Positions 1 to 9,307 are shown, counted from the first letter of the stretch. The stretch is DNA of 62,518 nt from an uncultured Porphyromonadaceae bacterium (GCA_937989585.1 CALKRW010000024.1:1-62518); one strand, 5' to 3'. Notes: generated by a model from the letters alone, not told the origin. Translations and numbers: made by a program.

Positions 1-697
1 GAGTTTCGCCGGTGAGGGTGGGGGGCATGAGGCGGGTGGAGGCGAGGAAGTAGTCGATGCGCCAGCCGGTGTTGCGTTCGCGGGCGCGCATGCGGTAGGA
101 CCACCAGGAGTAGACGATGTCGTCGGGATGGAGGCGGCGGAAGGTGTCGACGAAGCCACGGGAGAGGAGGTCGGTGAAGTCCTCGCGCTCCTGGTCGGTG
201 AAGCCGGCGCTGTTGTGGTTGGTCTTTGGGTTCTTGAGGTCGATTTCCTGATGGGCGACGTTGAAGTCGCCGCAGACGAGGACGGGCTTGGTGCGGTCGA
301 GCATTGCGAGGTAGTCGGCGAAGTCGCGGTTCCACACGCGGCGGTAGTCGAGACGGCGCAGGCCGTCCTGGGAGTTGGGGACGTAGACGTTGACGAGGTA
401 GTGGTCGTCGAACTCGAGGGTGAGGACGCGGCCCTCGTGGTCGTGGAGGTCGATGCCGATGCCGCGTGTGACAGAAAGGGGCTTGCGGCGGGTGAAGACG
501 GCGGTGCCGGAGTAGCCTTTCTTCTCGGCGTGGTTGAAGTAGGCCTCGTAGCCTTCGAAACTGTGGATGAACTGGCCCTCGGAGAGTTTTGTCTCCTGCA
601 GGCAGATGCAGTCGGCGTCGAGCGAGGCGAAGATTTCGTCGAAGCCTTTCTTCATGACGGCGCGGAGGCCGTTGACGTTCCAGGATATGTATTTCAT
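1..697 (-). CDS. xth: Exodeoxyribonuclease III (partial, 3' end beyond window)
   Basis: AP endonuclease and 3'-5' exonuclease of base-excision repair, cytoplasmic. The reading frame begins MKYISWNVNGLRAV, the standard ExoIII/ExoA start, and runs open to the left edge for about 232 of the usual ~250 residues. Visible active-site blocks are NVNG (7-10), LQETK with catalytic Glu near 35, GDFNVA near 150, and GWRIDYF near 217. The final SDHxP histidine block lies outside the window. It starts 10 nt after queG on the same strand, so it is probably the last gene of the DUF2723-deacetylase-queG-xth operon. ExoA and xth are both used as names for this family. The family call is firm; only the C-terminus is unseen. 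Confidence 0.95.
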   Translation of the reverse strand, partial: MKYISWNVNGLRAVMKKGFDEIFASLDADCICLQETKLSEGQFIHSFEGYEAYFNHAEKKGYSGTAVFTRRKPLSVTRGIGIDLHDHEGRVLTLEFDDHYLVNVYVPNSQDGLRRLDYRRVWNRDFADYLAMLDRTKPVLVCGDFNVAHQEIDLKNPKTNHNSAGFTDQEREDFTDLLSRGFVDTFRRLHPDDIVYSWWSYRMRARERNTGWRIDYFLASTRLMPPTLTGET

Positions 698-707
698 TTG
701 TTGCGGT

Positions 708-1691
708 TTACTTTTCTGGTGATTTGAGATTGGCCCTGAGGCGCTCGAGCGAGGCCCGGCGTATGGGGGTGCCGCTGAAGATGCTGTCGTACTGCCCGGG
801 GGTGAGGGCGTCCCATTCGGCGGCGGTCAGGTCGAGGATCTCGCGGCGCGGCGTGAAGTCCGGGATGGAGGTGGGGGTGTCGTGGCGGGAGTGTGGGCAG
901 GCGAGACGGCAGACGTCGCAACCGAAGGCGTGGACGCGTGACAGGCCGGAGGGGACGGGTTCGTCGGCAGGGGCCTCGATGGTGAGGTAGGAGAGACAGC
1001 GGCGGGCGTCGAGAGAGCCGTCGGGACGGAGGGCACCGGTGGGGCAGGCCCTGACGCATAGTCCGCAGCGCCCGCAAGCGACAAGACCCGTGGCCGAGGC
1101 CTCGCTCAGTGGCGGGGTAGGGGTGAGCCGGGCCGTGGTAATAACGGTGGCGACCACGAAGGCCGAGCCGTGGCCGGGGACTATCAACTGGTTGTTGAGG
1201 CCGAGAATGGCGGCTCCCGAGCGGCACGCCCAGTAGCGCTCGCGCAGGGGCGCGGAGTCGACGCAGACGCGCGTGGCGTGGCCCGAGGCCTCGAGGGCGG
1301 CGCAAAGGGGACGGAGTTGCTTGCGGAGGACCTTGTGGTAGTCGCGGAACAGGGCGTAGCGCGCGACATAGGGGGCGCCGGGTGCCTGAGGCGTGTCGGT
1401 ATGGTAGTTGAAAAGACAGACGATGAGCGATTCGGCTCCGTCGAGCAGGAGGCGCGGGTCATCGCGGACGTCGCGGTTGCGCTCCATCCAATGCATTTCG
1501 GCATTTCGGCCCTCGGCAAGAAAGCGGTCATAGCGCCCGCGCGCCTCGGGAGCGACCTCTTCGGCGCGGGCGATTCCGACCGAGGTGGCGCCACATTCGC
1601 GAGCCAAGTCAAGGACACCGGCGGTGGTCAGCGCAAGGGGGGCTGAACCGGGCTTATTTTCCGAGGACGTGGAATTCATAGCCTTGGTCAA
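708..1691 (-). CDS. queG: Epoxyqueuosine reductase QueG
   Basis: Cobalamin- and [4Fe-4S]-dependent enzyme that reduces epoxyqueuosine to queuosine in GUN-anticodon tRNAs, the last step of queuosine synthesis. Seen: VDSAPLRER with the catalytic Asp near 145, a ferredoxin-like cluster motif CGRCGLCVRACP (Cys 206, 209, 212, 216), Cys 232, and a second CDVCRLACP motif (258, 261, 265). At 327 aa it matches the short QueG form without the C-terminal HEAT extension. The chosen ATG overlaps the 3' end of the upstream deacetylase gene by 38 bp; a second ATG four codons in (1679) would still overlap. The overlap indicates translational coupling. tRNA-Tyr(GTA) in this window is a predicted substrate. 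Confidence 0.95.
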   Translation of the reverse strand: MTKAMNSTSSENKPGSAPLALTTAGVLDLARECGATSVGIARAEEVAPEARGRYDRFLAEGRNAEMHWMERNRDVRDDPRLLLDGAESLIVCLFNYHTDTPQAPGAPYVARYALFRDYHKVLRKQLRPLCAALEASGHATRVCVDSAPLRERYWACRSGAAILGLNNQLIVPGHGSAFVVATVITTARLTPTPPLSEASATGLVACGRCGLCVRACPTGALRPDGSLDARRCLSYLTIEAPADEPVPSGLSRVHAFGCDVCRLACPHSRHDTPTSIPDFTPRREILDLTAAEWDALTPGQYDSIFSGTPIRRASLERLRANLKSPEK

Positions 1692-2274
1692 GAAGCCATC
1701 GGACGGCGCGGGGCATGGCCTCGAGCATGTTGTCGCGGGCCTTGAGCGAGTCGTGAAAGACGATTATGGAGCCGTCGCGGACATAGCGGCGGACGTTGTC
1801 GAAGATGCGGTCGGGGGAGAGGCGGCGGTTGTAGTCGCGCGAGACGACATCGTACATGATGATGTTGTAGCGTGCGCGCATGGCCTTGGCCTGTCCCCAG
1901 CGCATTATGCCGTGGGGCGGGCGGAAGAGGCGGGAGCGGAAGAGGGCGTCGGCCTCGGCGACGTCGCGCAGGTAGCGGACTCCCCGGCAGCGCATGCCCT
2001 GGAGGTGGTGCATGGTGTGGTTGCCGACGCCGTGTCCGCGGCGTCGCACCTCGTCGAGCAGTTCGGGATGGCGCCGGACGTTGTCACCGACCATGAAGAA
2101 TGTGGCGCGGACGCCGAGTTCGTCGAGCAGGTCGAGGACACGCGGGGTCACCTCGGGCACCGGCCCGTCGTCAAACGTGAGGTAGACGACAGGCCGGGAC
2201 GAAGGAAGTTTTATACGCCAGAAAGCCTCGGGGAAGAGGAGGCGGTAGAGTAGGGGCGGTTGCTCAATCAGCAT
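1654..2274 (-). CDS. Polysaccharide deacetylase family protein (NodB domain)
   Basis: Probable metal-dependent carbohydrate-esterase-4 N- or O-deacetylase; the substrate is not visible from sequence. The 206 residues are almost entirely NodB domain: TFDDGP with Asp 35/36, metal-binding His-x3-His (H86, H90), RPPHG (118-122), and a late catalytic-type His near 174 (IVFHD). No clear signal peptide is present; the N-terminus is short and mildly hydrophobic, so location is uncertain. It lies between the DUF2723 glycosyltransferase (42 nt upstream) and queG (overlapping). That neighbourhood suggests modification of a glycan made or attached by the DUF2723 protein, which is inference. Confidence 0.88.
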   Translation of the reverse strand: MLIEQPPLLYRLLFPEAFWRIKLPSSRPVVYLTFDDGPVPEVTPRVLDLLDELGVRATFFMVGDNVRRHPELLDEVRRRGHGVGNHTMHHLQGMRCRGVRYLRDVAEADALFRSRLFRPPHGIMRWGQAKAMRARYNIIMYDVVSRDYNRRLSPDRIFDNVRRYVRDGSIIVFHDSLKARDNMLEAMPRAVRWLLDQGYEFHVLGK

Positions 2275-2316
2275 AGACGATTCAGCGTCAGGGGGATGGG
2301 ATACCAGCCGCTCACG

Positions 2317-5300
2317 TCAGAAAGTGACGAGGCGGTTCAGGGTAGTTGCGTTTATACCCGCTTTGCCCAGGACCTCGTTACGCGCTTTGCCGGTGCCGAG
2401 ACCGTAAGCCTCGTTCAGTAGATTGACCTGACCGTAGTAGGCACCGAAACTCGGCGAAGACATCACGCTTTCGATTTCCTCGGGAGTCAGTTCGTAGACG
2501 TAGGTGTAGAGGACCATGTTCAGGTTCTCGATAACCGAAGCCAGCGACTGGAGGGCGTACAACTGGTCGGTCTGAGAAGTGCCTTCAAGAGAGCCTGAGG
2601 TGACAGGACGCCTGATTATTGCATCGGCGACGTCGGCGAGGTTCACGATGGCGATTATCTGAGGCAGGTTGTAGCGCAGGTTCTGGCGCTCGGTGGATGT
2701 TATCTTTCCGCGCAGGTTGTCATTGAGGCTGAGAGCGTACTTGATGAAGGCGGCGTTGCGCGGAACGGCCCCGAGTGCGAGTGCGCGGGCCTTGGCGATG
2801 AGTTTGGACGATCGCTTGGCGATGCCGAGGCGCAGGTAGGTCTCGGCTACCATGAGGTCCATGCCGTTCATCATCGGGCATACCGAAGCGGGGAGTCTGG
2901 TGTCCATCACCTTCAGAAGGTTCTCGGCCATGTCGAGATAGGTGGCCGGAACGGGGAGGCCTTTCTGACGCGATACTTCCTGAGCCGACTTGGGCGCGGC
3001 TTCCTGGCCGTGATCGATGCAGTCGTCGACGGCGGCGAGTATGGCGCGTCGTGTCGAGAATACCATCGAGCGGACGGTCTCGTCAAGATACAGTTTGCCT
3101 GGTTTGGCGACATCGAGACCGCCCCAGCGGAACTTGCCGACAATGTTATTGTATGCCTTGGCGGCGATGGGCGATGTCAGCGTCGGGTCGGAGTTGCGGT
3201 CAAAGGGAGTGACCTGATAAGCCATGCCGGCGACGAATGTGTTGGGTTCCCATCCGGGGTAGTAGTCCGGGCCTATGGTGGTGGCGAAGTAGACGGGGCG
3301 CTCGAAATTGCCGGCCGCCGACTTCGAGACGATGTCGTAGACGAGCCAGTCGCTGAGGCCGCCCGAGAAATTGCCGTCGGCGGAACCGATGCGGCCGGGG
3401 CCGACGTTCATGTAGGCGCGGCCTGTCGAATCGACGGGGGGCAGCATGCCGAAGCGCTTCTGAATTTTGGCGGGGTCGAGAGGAACGACCACGTTGTCGT
3501 ATGTGAAGAAGTTAGACACGGTAGGATACATCTTTTTCATGATATCCGAACCGGGAGTCTTGCCGTCGTAGAAATTCTTCATTGCCTCGGCCAGGGTGAC
3601 GGTGTCGGGAATTGCCTCTGCGGCGGCCTTGAACTCTTTTGACATCTGCAACGCCTGTTCCGGGGTGGCTGGACGCGCATATATCTCGCCGGCAAACTGA
3701 GGTTCGTCGCGCACGACGTCAGAGGCGAGTATGCTGAAGAATTTTTTTGCAGACCAGTTGATGTACTGGAGTTTGTTATAAGCGTAATCCTCGGGACCGG
3801 CGAACATCGGGACGCCTTTGGCGGTGTAGGAAGCCGAACGTATCTGGTTGGCGTACCAGTCGGTGGACAGGTAAGAGAGGTTCACGACCTTGACGTCGGG
3901 ACGAACGCCCTCGACCTCCTGGGCGTACCACAGGGGGAAGGTGTCGTTGTCGCCGTTGACGAAGATTATCGCGTTCTCGTCGAGCGAGTTGAGGTAGTTC
4001 TCGCCGAAGTCGCGGGCGGTGTAGCGTCCGGACCTGTCATGGTCGTCCCATGTCTGCGACACAACCTGGAGTGGCACGAAGATGCCGAGGAGAATGGCGA
4101 TGCCGGCGGCAGTCCACTTCAGGCCGGATGACAGCGAGTCCTCGCGTGCCCACTGTGCGTCGAGGCGCTGCTGACGCCCGGCGGCCTTGTCGGCTGATGT
4201 GCCGGCATGCAGGGGGGCAGCGGCCTGAGCCTTGTCCTCCTTGACGAAGAAGCGGGCGAATACGGCCCTGAGGGCCCACGCGATGGCGGGGACGCCCATG
4301 CCTACCCAGATGGCGAAGGCATAGAACGAACCGGCGAAGGCGTAGTCGCGCTCGCGGGGCTGACCCGGCGTCTGGTTCAGGTAGAGGACGATGGCGATAC
4401 CGGTCATGAAGAAGAGGAAGAACACTACCCAGAACTGCTCGATTCCGCGGGTGGGCGCATATCGGTGTGTCTTGAGGGCCTGCCAGAGGAGGCCGAATAT
4501 GCCCAGAAGCAGAGGCAGCATGTAGAAGACATTGTGTCCGGGATTCTCCTCGCCGTATTCAGCGGGCAGGAGGGACTGGTCGCCGAGACGTGCGTTGTCG
4601 ATGGCGGGGATGCCCGAGATCCAGTTTCCGGCGTAAGGCTCGCCCTGGCTCTGGATGTCGTTTTGGCGGCCTGCGAAGTTCCACATGAAGTAGCGCCAGT
4701 ACATGTGGTTCAACTGGTAGCCGATGAAGTACCTGAGGTTGGTTCCGAAGTCGCCGGTCCATCCGTAGACGGTCTGTTCTTCGCCGGCGGCGTCGGTGCC
4801 GAGCGAAATCTCCTTCTGGCTCGAGAGGTAGGGATTGAGTTCGGTGCTGAGCACGAAACCTCCGCCGTCAGGTCCTCCGCGTCGGGCGGCCCATTCCTTG
4901 CGCATGGCGTAGGGAATGTTCTTGAAGTCGGGGTTCTCGTACTCGGTCCATGTCTTGTACGAAGTCACGTGCATGGGCTTGGACGAGTACATGCGGGTGA
5001 AGAACATGCCCATTTCGGGCGATGTCTCGTATTTCGGGATGTGTTCCTCGCGGACGTAGCGGTCGGGCTGGCCGGGGGAAGTCTTGACAGCCTTGATGTA
5101 GCGGTCCTCGCCGTTGTCGATGATCTCGCCGCCCTTGTACATGAGGCCGCGGATAATCTTTGTGCGCGGATAGCCATTCTCGTCGACGGCGGCATAACTG
5201 ACTATGTTGCCGTTCTCGTCGTAGTCCTGTCCGGCCCAGTCGATCTCCTCGGCGAATGTGGGTCCGTAGAACAGCGGGTTCTCGCCGTACTGCTCGCGGT

Positions 5301-6450
5301 TGAGGTATGACGACAGCGCGAACACGTTGTCAGGCGCGTTCTGGTTCATGGGAGTCTCGGCGTTGGCGCGTATGAGCAGAAGCGCGTAAGAGGAATAGCC
5401 GATGAAGATGACCAGGATGCTGAGTATGGAGACGTTGAAAACACGCACGGGAATGCGTTTGCACATGAAGAATAGGTAGACAGCCAGCGCGGCGACCAGC
5501 ACCAGGAACAAGAGGATGCTGTGGCCGATGTAGAGCATGCCCGAGAGGACGACCGAGAGGAATACGCCCCAGCGTATGGCGCGGGGATTGTCCTGACGGT
5601 AGAGCGACGCGGCAGTCCAGATGAGCACGGCGAGCAGGACTATGGCGTAGACGAGCACGCCGACGTTGTATCCGAGTCCGAGAGTGTTGACCGCGAAGAG
5701 TTCGAAAACCTGAGCCACGCCGATGAATCCCGGGACAAGTCCGTAGAGGATGAACACGATGATGAGAACCGAGACACCCAGCGCGGCGAGCGAGCCCTTG
5801 AGGTTGGTGTCGCGGAACTTGCGGTAGTAGAACACGAGCACGATGGCCGGGATGCAGAGCAGGTTGAGCAGGTGGACGGCGATGGAGATGCCGATGATAT
5901 ATGCTATAAGCACGAGGTATCGGTCGGAATGAGGCTGGTCCGCGCGGTTCTCCCACTTGAGAATCAGCCAGAAGACCAGAGCCGTACAGAACGACGAGAA
6001 GGCGTAGACCTCGCCCTCGACGGCCGAGAACCAGAATGTGTCGGACCAGGCGTACATCATGGCTCCGCAGAAGCCGGCGCCCATGATGACGGCAGTCTTC
6101 AGCCATGAGATTTCAGTGGCACCGTCGCGGACAATGAGTTTCCGGACGAGATGGGTTATCGTCCAGAACAGCAGGAGGATAGTGGCGGCCGAGAGGATGG
6201 CTGACATTGAGTTGACGGCGACAGCCGCATCAGCAGGGTCTCCGCCGAACAGTGTGACGAAGAAACGCGCCGTGAGCATGAAGATGGGGTTCCCCGGCGG
6301 GTGGCCGACTTCGAGTTTGAATCCTTGGGCGATAAATTCCGGGCAGTCCCAGAAACTGGCAGTAGGCTCGATTGTCATCAGATAGCAGACTGCGGCGATG
6401 AGGAAGCAGAGCCAGCCCAGCGAGTTGTTGATAATGTTGTATCTTTTCAT
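2317..6450 (-). CDS. DUF2723 (GT117-type) membrane glycosyltransferase
   Basis: Large (1377 aa) multipass protein whose N-terminus is a DUF2723 domain, related to the PMT/GT-C fold; human TMEM260 of this family is a protein O-mannosyltransferase. Seen: first transmembrane segment at about 12-27, then a loop with FWDCPEF (Asp 35, Glu 38) and GHPPGNP (50-56), the expected catalytic first-loop acidic motif, followed by about a dozen hydrophobic segments and a long soluble C-terminal half. The frame stays open upstream to 6723 but passes through the tRNA-Leu gene; ATG at 6450 gives the natural MKRYN start and lies downstream of a TACCTTTG box. Donor and acceptor are unknown; transfer of sugar to secreted proteins is inferred from the family. 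Confidence 0.88.
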   Translation of the reverse strand: MKRYNIINNSLGWLCFLIAAVCYLMTIEPTASFWDCPEFIAQGFKLEVGHPPGNPIFMLTARFFVTLFGGDPADAAVAVNSMSAILSAATILLLFWTITHLVRKLIVRDGATEISWLKTAVIMGAGFCGAMMYAWSDTFWFSAVEGEVYAFSSFCTALVFWLILKWENRADQPHSDRYLVLIAYIIGISIAVHLLNLLCIPAIVLVFYYRKFRDTNLKGSLAALGVSVLIIVFILYGLVPGFIGVAQVFELFAVNTLGLGYNVGVLVYAIVLLAVLIWTAASLYRQDNPRAIRWGVFLSVVLSGMLYIGHSILLFLVLVAALAVYLFFMCKRIPVRVFNVSILSILVIFIGYSSYALLLIRANAETPMNQNAPDNVFALSSYLNREQYGENPLFYGPTFAEEIDWAGQDYDENGNIVSYAAVDENGYPRTKIIRGLMYKGGEIIDNGEDRYIKAVKTSPGQPDRYVREEHIPKYETSPEMGMFFTRMYSSKPMHVTSYKTWTEYENPDFKNIPYAMRKEWAARRGGPDGGGFVLSTELNPYLSSQKEISLGTDAAGEEQTVYGWTGDFGTNLRYFIGYQLNHMYWRYFMWNFAGRQNDIQSQGEPYAGNWISGIPAIDNARLGDQSLLPAEYGEENPGHNVFYMLPLLLGIFGLLWQALKTHRYAPTRGIEQFWVVFFLFFMTGIAIVLYLNQTPGQPRERDYAFAGSFYAFAIWVGMGVPAIAWALRAVFARFFVKEDKAQAAAPLHAGTSADKAAGRQQRLDAQWAREDSLSSGLKWTAAGIAILLGIFVPLQVVSQTWDDHDRSGRYTARDFGENYLNSLDENAIIFVNGDNDTFPLWYAQEVEGVRPDVKVVNLSYLSTDWYANQIRSASYTAKGVPMFAGPEDYAYNKLQYINWSAKKFFSILASDVVRDEPQFAGEIYARPATPEQALQMSKEFKAAAEAIPDTVTLAEAMKNFYDGKTPGSDIMKKMYPTVSNFFTYDNVVVPLDPAKIQKRFGMLPPVDSTGRAYMNVGPGRIGSADGNFSGGLSDWLVYDIVSKSAAGNFERPVYFATTIGPDYYPGWEPNTFVAGMAYQVTPFDRNSDPTLTSPIAAKAYNNIVGKFRWGGLDVAKPGKLYLDETVRSMVFSTRRAILAAVDDCIDHGQEAAPKSAQEVSRQKGLPVPATYLDMAENLLKVMDTRLPASVCPMMNGMDLMVAETYLRLGIAKRSSKLIAKARALALGAVPRNAAFIKYALSLNDNLRGKITSTERQNLRYNLPQIIAIVNLADVADAIIRRPVTSGSLEGTSQTDQLYALQSLASVIENLNMVLYTYVYELTPEEIESVMSSPSFGAYYGQVNLLNEAYGLGTGKARNEVLGKAGINATTLNRLVTF

Positions 6451-6513
6451 CGAAAATGATAATGAGGTATAATCGACAGATTCTATCCTAAATGCTAATT
6501 GTCTATCAATCGG

Positions 6514-6521
6514 CAAAGGTA
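6514..6521 (-). promoter_or_regulatory. Promoter -7 box for the DUF2723 operon
   Basis: Minus-strand TACCTTTG matches the Bacteroidetes -7 consensus TAnnTTTG, 63 nt before the ATG at 6450. No clear TTTG is seen at -33. Confidence 0.55.
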
Positions 6522-6578
6522 CGGAATAGTGCCGAGACGGCGGGACGCCCCGTGGATAATAAATGTTAAAATTTAAAG

Positions 6579-6610
6579 TTTGGTCATGTGGAATAAAAGT
6601 TGTACCTTTG
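6579..6610 (+). promoter_or_regulatory. Promoter of tRNA-Leu
   Basis: TTTG (6579-6582), 20-nt spacer, TACCTTTG (6603-6610): a full match to the Bacteroidetes housekeeping promoter. The tRNA begins 10 nt downstream, so its 5' leader is only a few nucleotides. Confidence 0.85.
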
Positions 6611-6619
6611 CGGCAGTAA

Positions 6620-6701
6620 GCGCGCGTGGCGTAATTGGTAGCCGCGTTAGACTTAGGATCTAATGTCTCAGGACGTAGGGGTTCGAGTCCCCTCGCGCGC
6701 A
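6620..6701 (+). tRNA. tRNA-Leu (TAG anticodon)
   Basis: Class II tRNA with a variable arm. The 7-bp acceptor stem is 6620-6626 with 6694-6700, discriminator A at 6701. The anticodon stem TTAGA/TCTAA closes loop CTTAGGA, giving anticodon TAG. The T loop GTTCGAGTC is present. CCA is not encoded. Confidence 0.97.
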
Positions 6702-6711
6702 CTAGAGCCAC

Positions 6712-6757
6712 GCCGGCAGACAAAGGATTGTGAATCCAATGTCTGCCGGCTTTTTTT
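6712..6757 (+). terminator. Rho-independent terminator after tRNA-Leu
   Basis: Perfect 10-bp stem GCCGGCAGAC / GTCTGCCGGC followed by seven T residues. Confidence 0.92.
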
Positions 6758-6777
6758 GTCGCCGTCTTTCAGGCAGG

Positions 6778-6822
6778 AAAAAATAATGGCGCGGGCCGAC
6801 GGTGTGTCGGACCCGCGCCATT
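6778..6822 (-). terminator. Terminator of the NAGPA-domain gene
   Basis: Long GC-rich hairpin (6785-6800 with 6806-6822, one unpaired base) followed on the minus strand by a T-rich run (6778-6783), 54 nt after the stop codon at 6877. Confidence 0.9.
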
Positions 6823-6876
6823 GACATTCGGGGGGATATGACCGTGCGGGCTGATTAGCCCTGCGGATAGTGGCGA

Positions 6877-9258
6877 TCAGTGGCGGATGGTCTTTGTGGC
6901 GTTGTTTCCGCGCTGTTCGATGTAGAGGCCTGGTGCGGCGTTCCCGGCGGGAACAGGCTGGCCCTGGAGGTTGTAGAGGACGGCGGGAGCGTTGCTGTCT
7001 TCCGCATCGCCGGTGATGGTCTCCACGGCCTGGTCATCGTCGCCGTATACAGCCTCGATTCCGGGAATCTCGAGGTGGATGTCCTTCTTGGCGGCATCAC
7101 CCGGAGAGATGGAAATCGATGTCAGTTCGATGGGATAGATGCCTATGTCGTTGGTGTCGAAGGTCTCGGCGATGGGGAATACGACAGTATTCTCTTTGTC
7201 TGGCTCGAGAGCGAGGTCCTTGGCGCTGATTGCGACTGAACGCTGCTCGTTGTTGGCGCGGAGGTTAATTGTGAGGCTCTTGATCTTTGCCTCGCCCGGG
7301 CGTATGCGCAGACGGATTGCCTTGGGAAGCGAGTAGACGGGTTTCTCGGCCTTGGCAATGAGTTTGGCCGAACGTGTGGTCTTGATGTTGTAGTCGAGTA
7401 CGATTCCGTTCTCGAGAGGCGCGATGGTGGCCGAGTTCATGCCTGTGGGGGCTAGGCTCCAGTTTTCGGCCAGGGGCTGAACGGCCGGGAGAACCTTTTC
7501 GGCGGGGACCTCGACGGTTACTGCGATGGTGGCATTTGCGAAGTCGGAGACTCCGCTGATGTTAGCGGTGCCGTTGGCCACGCCGTGAACTGTTCCGGTC
7601 TCGTCGACGGTGGCGACTTCAGCGTTGTCGCTTGACCATTTGAGGACCGAGGGGTCGATGGGGAACATTTCGCCGTCGGCGTCTGTGAGGAGCTCGAGTC
7701 TGTAGTCGCGGGTGTTGTCAACCAGGACGGCGGGATAGCGGGGCGCTACCGAAGAGCCCTGCGAGACGGTGATGACGATTTTGGCCTCGGCATCGCCGGC
7801 GCGGGCTGTAAGGGCGTGCATGCCCGAGCCGGAGGCGGTGAACGAACGGCCGTCGGCGGAAATTGTGCCGAGTTCGGGATCGCAGGAGAGGGTGTAGTCC
7901 TTGAAGTCGATGTCGATCATGCGTCCATACTTGTTGTAGGCGTAGACGGTCGGAGTGTAGGTCGACATGTATGGAACGGTGCGGCGCCAGTCGACGAACT
8001 GGATCTCGGCGACGGTGTCGTCGTCGGGAGCCTCGAGTACGGCGAAGATGGCGTTGCCGACGGCGCGTTCGTGTCCGTCGGAGCCGTGGTTGCGCTGGCC
8101 GAGTTTCTCGACATAGAGAGTAGACGAGCCGCCGCCATCGAGGTTGACGGCCTCCCATGCGCCTGCAAAGCGCATGACGTCGGCGAGCATCGATGTCTGT
8201 ACGCCGGCGGAAATCTGCGAGCGTCCGTCAATGACCATCATTATGATTTTCTTGCCGTCCTGGCTGTAGCCGATGCCGGTGCGGGGATGGCGCGCCGATG
8301 CGTCGCCGCGCTCGCCCTCGGTGTCGAGGGTCTCGCCGCCGCCGACGTTCTTGGGGTTGCCGGATACGGTGGCCATGGGATAAATGCGTTTGCCCTCGGC
8401 GGTGAGGATTACGTTGTCGAACTCGACGATATCGCCTGTGTGGAGCGAGCCCACAAAGTCTACGGCTCCGGTGTTGCAGCCCGATGTCGAGTTGCCGCGT
8501 GCGTGTATCACGAATCCGTCATCGGGTACGGTTGTGTCGCCGTTGTCGGTGGGCTCGGAGGTGATGACCATGCGGTACTTGTGGCCTGCGAGGAACTTGT
8601 CGCCCTCGACGAGGCGTGCGGTCACCTGACGGCACGAGCCGTTGTATTCCTGCTGGTTGGCCGAACCCCAGTAGCGGGGTGTGTAGATGGTGATTCCGTT
8701 GTCAGGCGAACCGACGTTGATGCCCTTGAACAGGGTGACTTTCTCGCCGAGGGTGGCGGTGCCGGTGTAGAAATTGAGTCGTGACACGTAGGGAATTCCC
8801 TGATCGTCGACGGTGAACTGGTAGCCGGCATTCGACGATTTGATCACCTCGCCGTCAGCTACACACGAGTATGTCGCGGTGCCGATCTGTGACGAGCCGT
8901 TGGATGCGCTTCCGCTGGTCCAGTAGAAGTCGCCGTTCGAGCCTGCGAAATAAGTAAGGCCCGGTTTCGAATGGTCCTCGGCCATCTGCGAGGTGCGGGC
9001 GGCGCCAGCGACCTTGTCGGTGGCTGAGACGGCGCGTATCGATACGCCGGGTGTGGATATGTCGACTGTGAGGTAGAACACGTGCAGGGCGTTCGGGCCC
9101 TTGAGGTGGAGGTGTGTCTGGGTTGTGCCGGGACCGACCTTGGCGTGATATAGGGTGTCGACCTCGTAGACGGTGCCCCGGACGTCGAGTGTGGTCTGTG
9201 CCGACAGCGCGGGTGCTGCCAGCATGGCGGCGAGCAATGGTAGATGCTTAAGTTTCAT
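6877..9258 (-). CDS. Secreted phosphodiester glycosidase (NAGPA domain) protein
   Basis: Predicted exported enzyme of 793 aa. The start ATG at 9258 gives MKLKHLPLLAAMLAAPALSAQ, a typical signal peptide; an upstream in-frame ATG at 9315 would bury it. The central part matches the NAGPA (phosphodiester alpha-N-acetylglucosaminidase) domain: GIGYSQDG, then VNLDGGGSSTLYV near 370-385 and AVGNAIFAV. After it come a region resembling a bacterial Ig-like domain (DNAEVATVDETGTVHGVANG) and a C-terminal beta domain. It ends YNLQGQPV...APGLYIEQRGNNATKTIRH, the sorting-type tail shared with neighbours. Substrate is unknown; bacterial family members are thought to act on phosphodiester-linked or capped sugars. 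Confidence 0.82.
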   Translation of the reverse strand: MKLKHLPLLAAMLAAPALSAQTTLDVRGTVYEVDTLYHAKVGPGTTQTHLHLKGPNALHVFYLTVDISTPGVSIRAVSATDKVAGAARTSQMAEDHSKPGLTYFAGSNGDFYWTSGSASNGSSQIGTATYSCVADGEVIKSSNAGYQFTVDDQGIPYVSRLNFYTGTATLGEKVTLFKGINVGSPDNGITIYTPRYWGSANQQEYNGSCRQVTARLVEGDKFLAGHKYRMVITSEPTDNGDTTVPDDGFVIHARGNSTSGCNTGAVDFVGSLHTGDIVEFDNVILTAEGKRIYPMATVSGNPKNVGGGETLDTEGERGDASARHPRTGIGYSQDGKKIIMMVIDGRSQISAGVQTSMLADVMRFAGAWEAVNLDGGGSSTLYVEKLGQRNHGSDGHERAVGNAIFAVLEAPDDDTVAEIQFVDWRRTVPYMSTYTPTVYAYNKYGRMIDIDFKDYTLSCDPELGTISADGRSFTASGSGMHALTARAGDAEAKIVITVSQGSSVAPRYPAVLVDNTRDYRLELLTDADGEMFPIDPSVLKWSSDNAEVATVDETGTVHGVANGTANISGVSDFANATIAVTVEVPAEKVLPAVQPLAENWSLAPTGMNSATIAPLENGIVLDYNIKTTRSAKLIAKAEKPVYSLPKAIRLRIRPGEAKIKSLTINLRANNEQRSVAISAKDLALEPDKENTVVFPIAETFDTNDIGIYPIELTSISISPGDAAKKDIHLEIPGIEAVYGDDDQAVETITGDAEDSNAPAVLYNLQGQPVPAGNAAPGLYIEQRGNNATKTIRH

Positions 9259-9307
9259 GGGATTGATGTTTTTTGCCGGTTTAGCGAAAAGTGTGAGATG
9301 GAAGGAG

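Noticed and set aside
128..727. 199-codon plus-strand frame over the exonuclease III gene
   Set aside because: Composition dominated by Val, Glu, Ala and Asp, typical of the antisense of GC-rich coding DNA; the minus-strand ExoIII frame is clear.
6451..6723. Upstream in-frame extension of the DUF2723 reading frame
   Set aside because: It runs through the antisense of the tRNA-Leu gene and its promoter; the protein family starts at MKRYN (6450).
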